From assembly GCA_011523315.1 (NCBI GenBank), contig WTHE01000720.1, positions 1 through 6,455 on the forward strand: a DNA stretch of 6,455 nt, given 5' to 3'. The notes under the pieces are model-generated. The model was not told the origin of the DNA. It saw only the letters and a list, made by a program, of their open reading frames with translations, and made no database searches. This document shows positions 4,718 to 6,455 of this stretch, piece after piece (the first letter of the stretch is position 1; the number at the start of each line of letters is the position of its first letter). The position numbers were made by a program, and so were the translations under genes. Source of the DNA: Candidatus Binatota bacterium. GTDB lineage: Bacteria; Desulfobacterota; Binatia; Bin18.

Positions 4718-6455
4718 TCAGTGCGAGGCTGCGGCAGCCTCAGGGCCGAGCCGTCTATCCTGGGGCAGCCAGTCCTCCTGGACCAGCGGTGAGCTGTACT
4801 CATACGGGCCGCGGTAGACGGTCGGGACGGTCTCGAAGTTGCCGTGGGGTGGCGGCGAGGGCGCGGTCCATTCCAGGGTGTTGGCCTGCCAGGGGTTACG
4901 CTCGGCCTTCTTGCCGGCGAACAGACTCCACACGAAATTGAACAGGAAAATCAGCTGTGCCGCCCCGAGGCAGAAGGCGCTCATGGTGATGAACACATTC
5001 CACCACTGTAGATCGACCAGAAACTCGTACTGCAACGGGTTGTAGATGCGCCGCATATGGCCTGCCACCCCCAGGAAGTGCATGGGGAAGAAGGCGCCGT
5101 TAAAAAAGACGTAGGTCAGGGCAAAGTGCAGCTTGCCCAGGGGTTCGTTCATCATCCGGCCGAACAGCTTGGGGAACCAGTAGTACAGGGCGGCAAACAT
5201 GCCGAAGATGATGCCAGCCACCACATAGTGGAAATGGGCGACAATGAAATAGGTGTCGTGGATGAAGATATCCACCGGGGTGACCGCCATATAGATGCCG
5301 CTCAGGCCGCCAATCACAAAATTGGACACAAAGCCGAGGGCAAACAGCATCGGGCTGGTAAACCGGATGGTCCCACCCCACAGGGTACCGAGCCAGTTGA
5401 AGGTCTTAATGGCCGACGGAATAGCAATGACCATGGTGGTCAGCATGAATGCGGTGCCCAGCACCGGGTTCATGCCGCTCAGGAACATATGATGGCCCCA
5501 CACGATCCACGACAAAAAGGCCAGGGCGATCATGGAGAAGGCCATGGCGTGATAGCCGAAGATGGGCTTGCGGGAAAACGCGGACAGAATATCCGAGGTG
5601 ACGCCCATCGCCGGCAAGACCAGAATATACACCTCCGGGTGGCCGAAGAACCAGAACAGGTGTTGCCACAGCAGCGGCTCTCCCCCGCCCGCCGGCAGGA
5701 AGAAGCTGGTGCCCATGGTGCGGTCAAACAGCAGCATGCCCAGGGCGGCGGTCAGGACCGGCAGCGCCAGCAGCAGCAGGATGGCGGTCACGAACAACGA
5801 CCAGATAACCAGCGGCATGCGAAACCAGGTCATACCCGGCGCCCGCATATTGATGACCGTCGTAATATAGTTGATCGAGCCCATCAGAGACGAAAAACCC
5901 AGGATGAGCAGGCTGATGATCCACAGGTTCACACCCTGGCCACCAGCGCCGTAGGTCGCGTCGGCCGACAGGCTGGCATACATGGTCCAGCCGCCGCCGG
6001 CCGCTCCACCTTCGACAAAGAAGCTGTACAGAATCAGCACAATAGCCGGCACCGCGGTCCAGAACGACAGCATGTTGAGAACCGGGAAGGCCATATCGGC
6101 CGCGCCGATCATCAACGGAATCAGGAAATTACCGAACCCGCCGACCATGAACGGCATGACCACAAAGAAAATCATGATCGTGGCGTGCATGGTGAACAGC
6201 GAGTTGTAGAAGGCCGGGTCCATATACGCCCCGTACAGGCCGTGCTCCGGCTCGGCGTACATATAGGGCTCGGAAATCCAGCTGGTGAACGGCACCGGGG
6301 TCTCCGGCCAGGCCAGTTCCCAGCGCATCATCATGGCCAGCAGGCCGCCGACGACGAGCATCAGGACGCTTGAAAATAAGAACTGGCGTCCGATCATCTT
6401 ATGATCGGTGGAAAAGATATAGGTGCGGATAAATCCCAACTCGTGGTGGGCTTCG
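4718..6455 (-). CDS. coxA: Cytochrome c oxidase subunit I, aa3 A1-type (5' end off the right edge)
   Basis: This is the catalytic subunit that reduces O2 to water and pumps protons. The frame is open to the right edge: a TTG at 6439 is only an internal codon, since upstream codons read E-A-H-H-E-L-G-F, typical N-terminal subunit I sequence, so the true start lies outside. Counting from codon 6439, heme a ligands are His 85 (TMHATIMIFF) and His 404, heme a3 ligand is His 402 (VAHFHYVV), and CuB ligands are His 267, His 316 and His 317 (WGHHMF). Tyr 271 of GHPEVY is the tyrosine cross-linked to His in the family. Asp 115 (ADMAF), Asn 122 and Glu 269 mark a complete A1 D pathway; Lys 345 (SAIKTFNW) marks the K pathway. 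Twelve helices are expected, and the C-terminal tail has the usual LEWTAPSPPPHGNF stretch. All functional residues are present. First gene of the visible operon; subunit II is expected further upstream. Very firm. Confidence 0.98.
   Translation of the reverse strand, partial: EAHHELGFIRTYIFSTDHKMIGRQFLFSSVLMLVVGGLLAMMMRWELAWPETPVPFTSWISEPYMYAEPEHGLYGAYMDPAFYNSLFTMHATIMIFFVVMPFMVGGFGNFLIPLMIGAADMAFPVLNMLSFWTAVPAIVLILYSFFVEGGAAGGGWTMYASLSADATYGAGGQGVNLWIISLLILGFSSLMGSINYITTVINMRAPGMTWFRMPLVIWSLFVTAILLLLALPVLTAALGMLLFDRTMGTSFFLPAGGGEPLLWQHLFWFFGHPEVYILVLPAMGVTSDILSAFSRKPIFGYHAMAFSMIALAFLSWIVWGHHMFLSGMNPVLGTAFMLTTMVIAIPSAIKTFNWLGTLWGGTIRFTSPMLFALGFVSNFVIGGLSGIYMAVTPVDIFIHDTYFIVAHFHYVVAGIIFGMFAALYYWFPKLFGRMMNEPLGKLHFALTYVFFNGAFFPMHFLGVAGHMRRIYNPLQYEFLVDLQWWNVFITMSAFCLGAAQLIFLFNFVWSLFAGKKAERNPWQANTLEWTAPSPPPHGNFETVPTVYRGPYEYSSPLVQEDWLPQDRRLGPEAAAASH

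Larger units (their letters stand above)
657..6455 (-). other. Cytochrome c oxidase operon (coxA-ctaA-ctaB-orf36-coxC-CAMC orf-coxC2-ctaF)
   Basis: Eight same-strand genes with gaps of 104, -4, 25, 30, 19, -4 and 12 nt, closed by an intrinsic terminator. No other strong terminator interrupts it and no opposing gene is supported inside it. The set makes subunits I, III (twice) and IV and both heme A biosynthetic enzymes, so cofactor supply and apoprotein are co-expressed. The operon promoter is outside the window to the right. Confidence 0.85.

Noticed and set aside
5057..6373. Long plus-strand open frame (438 codons) opposite coxA
   Set aside because: It is antisense to a fully conserved subunit I, its product is rich in Gln, His, Arg and Gly without any domain, and such frames arise commonly opposite GC-rich membrane genes.
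6437..6439. TTG 6439 as the start of coxA
   Set aside because: Upstream in-frame codons to the window edge encode typical subunit I N-terminal residues (EAHHELGF) and no ribosome-binding site precedes the TTG, so the gene continues beyond the edge.
1..6455. CRISPR array, insertion sequence, tRNA or rRNA
   Set aside because: No direct-repeat array, transposase, terminal repeats of a mobile element, or conserved RNA gene sequence is visible on either strand.

Overview
The window is dominated by a minus-strand cytochrome c oxidase (heme-copper, aa3 type) operon that runs from beyond the right edge down to about position 586. In transcription order it reads: coxA (subunit I, 5' end outside the window), ctaA (heme A synthase), ctaB (heme O synthase), a 36-residue single-helix ORF, a first subunit III gene, a small exported or membrane protein with a CAMC motif, a second and divergent subunit III gene, and subunit IV. 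A clear intrinsic terminator follows. Most junctions are tight: an ATGA overlap at ctaA/ctaB, a TTGA overlap at the CAMC gene/second coxC, and 12 to 30 nt gaps elsewhere. The exception is a 104-nt coxA-ctaA gap that holds two perfect inverted repeats.

The left end holds two other genes. A plus-strand DUF983 gene (best start GTG 171, stop 560) converges on the oxidase operon and probably shares the terminator hairpin. At the extreme left edge, on the minus strand, are the first 23 codons of a HigA/VapI-type helix-turn-helix antitoxin, preceded by a near-ideal Shine-Dalgarno sequence.

Working together, CtaB farnesylates heme b to heme O, CtaA oxidises heme O to heme A, and heme A is inserted into subunit I, which carries all the heme and CuB ligands and an A1-type E-containing D pathway. 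Subunits III and IV complete the membrane complex. Subunit II, cytochrome c and the copper chaperones (Sco, Cox11/CtaG) are not in the window; at least coxB is expected upstream of coxA, off the right edge.

The organism is an aerobic, GC-rich bacterium. The small bacterial-type subunits III and IV, the Cys-poor CtaA loop, the duplicated subunit III and the CAMC protein recall oxidase clusters of deltaproteobacterial, acidobacterial or other uncultured lineages more than classical alphaproteobacterial ones. That is an impression from family knowledge, not a taxonomic assignment. Most of the window is conserved respiratory machinery. The less ordinary parts are the pair of subunit III paralogues with reciprocal motif changes, the two tiny membrane ORFs, and the structured coxA-ctaA junction.
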